Shown: piece by piece, positions 48,961 to 64,000 of the stretch
Layout of the letters: each line of letters starts with the position of its first letter
Position numbering within the stretch: position 1 is the first letter of the stretch
NCBI GenBank assembly: GCA_964036155.1
Contig: OZ038423.1
Location: 46,267,249-46,331,248, forward strand
From: Diploscapter coronatus
Lineage: Eukaryota > Nematoda > Chromadorea > Rhabditida > Rhabditidae
DNA: 64,000 nucleotides
Direction of reading: 5' to 3'
Translations under genes and position numbers: made by a program
The notes under the pieces: generated by a model
The model's database searches: none
What the model saw: only the letters and a program-made list of their open reading frames with translations
Told to the model about the DNA's origin: nothing

Positions 48961-49751
48961 CTTGGCGTCTGAAGCACAGCCAGATAAGTCGATGTTTTGC
49001 GGACGGAAATATGCGATCGAAGCGAATTGGGACAAGGAGGTGAAAAACGGCCGCAGATTGCGAAATCGAGCAGAGCAGAGCCAGGAAGGAGACTTGAGGG
49101 ATGCAGGAGGGAATTATGGTTGTGAATAATTCAGAAGGGATTGTGAGAACTTGGACGATGATAAGGGAAGGACACTCTGCTTCTCTCCTCCTCTGCAATG
49201 CCCTCTTTATTTCTCCTCACAGCTCAACATGTCAATCAATACTATGGCTAACTGCAAACTGATCGAACTCAAGTTGGGGAGGGAATCGATAATTGGGATG
49301 GTGAATGGGTGAGGGGGTGTGGTTGGGATTGTGGATGGGAGGGTGGAATATGAAATGCAAATGGGAAGATTATTTGATTGGAAACGGAGGGAGGGGGCGC
49401 GAAGCGAAGGGAGGGAAGAATTGGCTGCCGCTGAATTGCTGCAATGGAGCAAAGCAAACACTGCACAAAGACACACAGGCACAACGCGATGTCTTCTGCC
49501 TGCAGTGCTTCGGGTCGCAAGCCGGCAGACACATTTCCATTCCAAAAATGGAAGAAATTAGCATAAAAATCGCGAAATGCAGAAAACATAATTTACGACG
49601 AATGAATAAACGACACCCGTTTTACAATGTAAAAATTAGACGGACAGATAAAAGAATATTTTTTTCATTTTTTAAAAAGTTTACTATAGTTTTAACATTG
49701 CTGAATTTATTCATGTTCTAATCAGTTGTAAATGATCGTATCATATGTAGA
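48961..49751. other. Intergenic: dynein IC promoter side and peptide gene 3' side
   Basis: About 790 bp between same-strand genes; no gene recognised. It includes a GT/GGGA-rich stretch at about 49270-49420. Confidence 0.5.
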
Positions 49752-50674
49752 TCAGCCCATCCTCGAAAGATAGGACTTTAAGGCGATTTTCCTAATTGGA
49801 TGGTCGAGAGGAGCTCGCTTCTGGCCTGCAGGCAGGAGTTCATCTGCAATTGTTATGTTCTGGCTATTCGGAAACCGCACGACATTCAGGATCTCATGAC
49901 ATGCGAAATAGTGCGGGAAAAGAAAGCCCGTCAACCAATGCCCACTCTAACCATACACTTGCGCATGTCTTGAGGCCTTTGATGTCGTGCAGTTTCCGAA
50001 TAGTCCTACGTTCTATGTTATATTTAAAGCCCCTAAGCTCCTCCCCTTTGCAAAAATGCGTTTTTGGTAGAGGCGTGGTCGTTTGCAAGTCAAAATTTGG
50101 GAAGAAAGCGTCCTAAGACCCAATGTGTCTAAAATAGCATCATCTAGTTCGACGATAAGCCTCACGAAATGGTATTGCGCAAGAAATCAGGTTAAAATAC
50201 CCACGCACAAGCAATATTTTGTTTGAGAAAGTTCATTTTGGGTGATAAATTTATGCAATTTTTTAGTAGAAAATTAAGAAAAAACTCGTTTCCTTTTTCA
50301 GAGGTCTTATTAACATTCCTGATTATCTATTTGTGCAAAAGTTATCCCGAAATGCGGTTTGGCATGTCCATTTGAGGATTCTGTCTATATTCTGCCGAGA
50401 ATGACTTACTGTCGATTGCATGTGATGGATTTGTACAGTCGAGATCGAGAATTCGACTGACAGTCTCGAAACAGTCAAATCTGTCCGCACAACGCCTCCG
50501 TAGAATCATGCAGTCCTCTGCATCCTCGTCAGCTTAATTCATCTAAATGACTATATACAGACAAGCAGACTTACAGATTGGCTGGGGAAGGACTGTGCAA
50601 CTAATGGAAATGGTCGAGGTGGCCAGAATGACAAGGACGAGGCAAATTGAGAAAACACCCGCCTGTCTCCCCAT
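49752..50674 (-). CDS. Small secreted Cys-containing precursor-like peptide
   Basis: Three exons (50575-50674, 50410-50532, 49752-49843) join in phase to give 104 residues. The ATG at 50674 starts a strong signal peptide (MGRQAGVFSICLVLVILATS). Exon 2 encodes an acidic segment with four cysteines (DCMILRRRCADRFDCFE, then LDLDC). Exon 3 encodes AGQKR, a dibasic site, followed by a 20-residue basic tail ending YLSRMG before the stop. A terminal Gly after a KR site is the arrangement of an amidated neuropeptide, but I recognise no known peptide family, so 'neuropeptide precursor' is inference. It could instead be a small cysteine-rich secreted protein. Intron 2 is occupied by two inverted-repeat elements. 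The exon 2 acceptor (GAATTAAG) is weak, so the first join is less certain. Confidence 0.6.
49864..50003. mobile_element. 140-bp inverted-repeat element in peptide-gene intron
   Basis: Terminal inverted repeats CTATTCGGAAACCGCACGAC and GTCGTGCAGTTTCCGAATAG (one mismatch) continue inward imperfectly through GACATGCG / GCGCATGTC, giving arms of about 50 bp. The left end is 20 bp from the last exon of the peptide gene. No coding capacity. Confidence 0.75.
50028..50381. mobile_element. Miniature inverted-repeat element, family A, copy 2
   Basis: Begins AGCCCCTAAGCTCCTCCCCT and ends GCATGTCCATTTGAGGATTC. Internal GCGTTTTTGGTAGAGGCGTG and TTCATTTTGGGTGATAAATT align with copy 1 (5240-5606). It lies in intron 2 of the small peptide gene, next to the element at 49864-50003. 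Confidence 0.6.
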
Positions 50675-51344
50675 TTGGCCTGACAATGAAAATGAAATTT
50701 AGACGTGAATGGAATTCATTATGACTGGAATGAAAAAGACGTCAAAATTTGTTTGAGATGAGATACCCGGGTATAGACCAGAGAAAAACAGAAATGTTGC
50801 CTTGAGGGTAGGTAAGTCAAGAAAGAAAGGGTATAATATCCTGAAAGACCTTGGATTATTTAACGAAGCAGTAGAAAAATAATTAGACTGGGGAGGAGGG
50901 AAACTTCTTTTAACGAATATTCGAATCATTGGAATGGAGGGGGTAGAATATCACATGAATTTTCATGTCTCGATTAAAAAAACAACGTCTTCCACGAATT
51001 ATGAATAGAAACATGTGTAATGCACAATTCTCATTTCCCATAGACTGAATTGAGCTTTCGGTCGTCAACACAATTTGTCATGGGATTACTTCGCTACACT
51101 TTAAAGTACCTCCATAAAATTATTCATTATTCATTTGTCTAAACAACACGAAAAAATCAAAGTTCTGACGAGATCTTTTAAAGTGAATAACACAATTCTC
51201 AGGTCTCACATTGCTATGTATGCATCTGCGAATATTTCTTAATCAAAAATAAATATTATTAAAAGTACTCAAATTTCAAGCGAAACGTTTTCTGAACAAC
51301 TATGTAAATTGTAGTGACTAGACGAGAATTTCTAGGATTCTATC
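50675..51344. other. Intergenic: peptide-gene promoter side and PI4K alpha 3' side
   Basis: About 670 bp, AT-rich, between same-strand genes. No exon, repeat or RNA gene was recognised. Confidence 0.5.
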
Positions 51345-63945
<12,601 letters not shown>

Positions 63946-64000
63946 CTGAAATCTGACATGTCATACAATTTATCATTTTGTATAATTCACTATTTTTCAG
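63946..64000 (-). other. Start of the next upstream PI4K alpha intron
   Basis: The sequence ahead of the exon at 63945 reads as intron on the minus strand (ending ATTTCAG). The only donor-like sites in the last 55 bp would put an in-frame stop before the splice, so the intron must continue past the window edge. Confidence 0.6.

Noticed and set aside
49305..49721. 138-residue plus-strand frame upstream of the dynein intermediate chain
   Set aside because: Gly/Trp/Glu-rich low-complexity translation of a GGGA-rich tract; no splice sites, signal or homology recognised.

Overview
The window is nuclear DNA of an invertebrate animal. Every recognisable gene is a metazoan housekeeping gene split by many very short introns, mostly 40-60 nt, with acceptors ending TGCAG or TTCAG. 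The gene set includes Integrator subunit 5, cytoplasmic dynein intermediate chain, SERINC, TMEM258, DHCR24, PI4K alpha, PI4K type II, DCAF5, ZC3H14 and mitochondrial pyruvate carboxylase. It also includes a PEP-synthase-like ATP-grasp/phosphotransferase protein, a family I know mainly from arthropods and some nematodes. An ecdysozoan with a compact genome is the best guess; the phylum cannot be settled from this sequence alone. No bacterial, viral or CRISPR sequence was recognised.

Layout. 1-4.1 kb: AT-rich and gene-poor, with a weak two-exon membrane-protein candidate. 4.1-4.7 kb (-): small secreted protein. 5.8-10.8 kb (-): ZC3H14, divergent from SERINC (11.1-13.6 kb, +), which is followed by TMEM258 (14.2-14.6 kb, +). 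14.9-19.2 kb (-): PEP-synthase-like protein. 19.7-22.7 kb (-): DHCR24. 23.3-29.2 kb (-): INTS5, divergent from PI4K type II (29.5-33.3 kb, +). Intron 3 of PI4K type II holds a complete F-box gene on the opposite strand (30.2-31.6 kb). 33.8-39.4 kb (-): pyruvate carboxylase. 40.7-44.6 kb (-): DCAF5. 45.9-49.0 kb (-): dynein intermediate chain. 49.8-50.7 kb (-): small secreted precursor-like peptide. 51.3-64 kb (-): the 3' 35 exons of PI4K alpha; its 5' end lies beyond the window.

Exons were joined by hand, requiring splice sites, matching phases and lengths divisible by three. In every full-length model the summed coding length is a multiple of three, and protein lengths agree with the families. 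By this count there are about 163 introns. Nine use GC-AG ends, an unusually high fraction, and all nine have AG as the last two exon bases. Most introns longer than about 150 nt contain a dispersed repeat: several miniature inverted-repeat families, short GC-rich hairpins, and one 2.7 kb foldback element inside PI4K alpha. The neighbouring genes do not form a pathway. They share only compact spacing, including two divergent pairs with ATGs under 300 bp apart.
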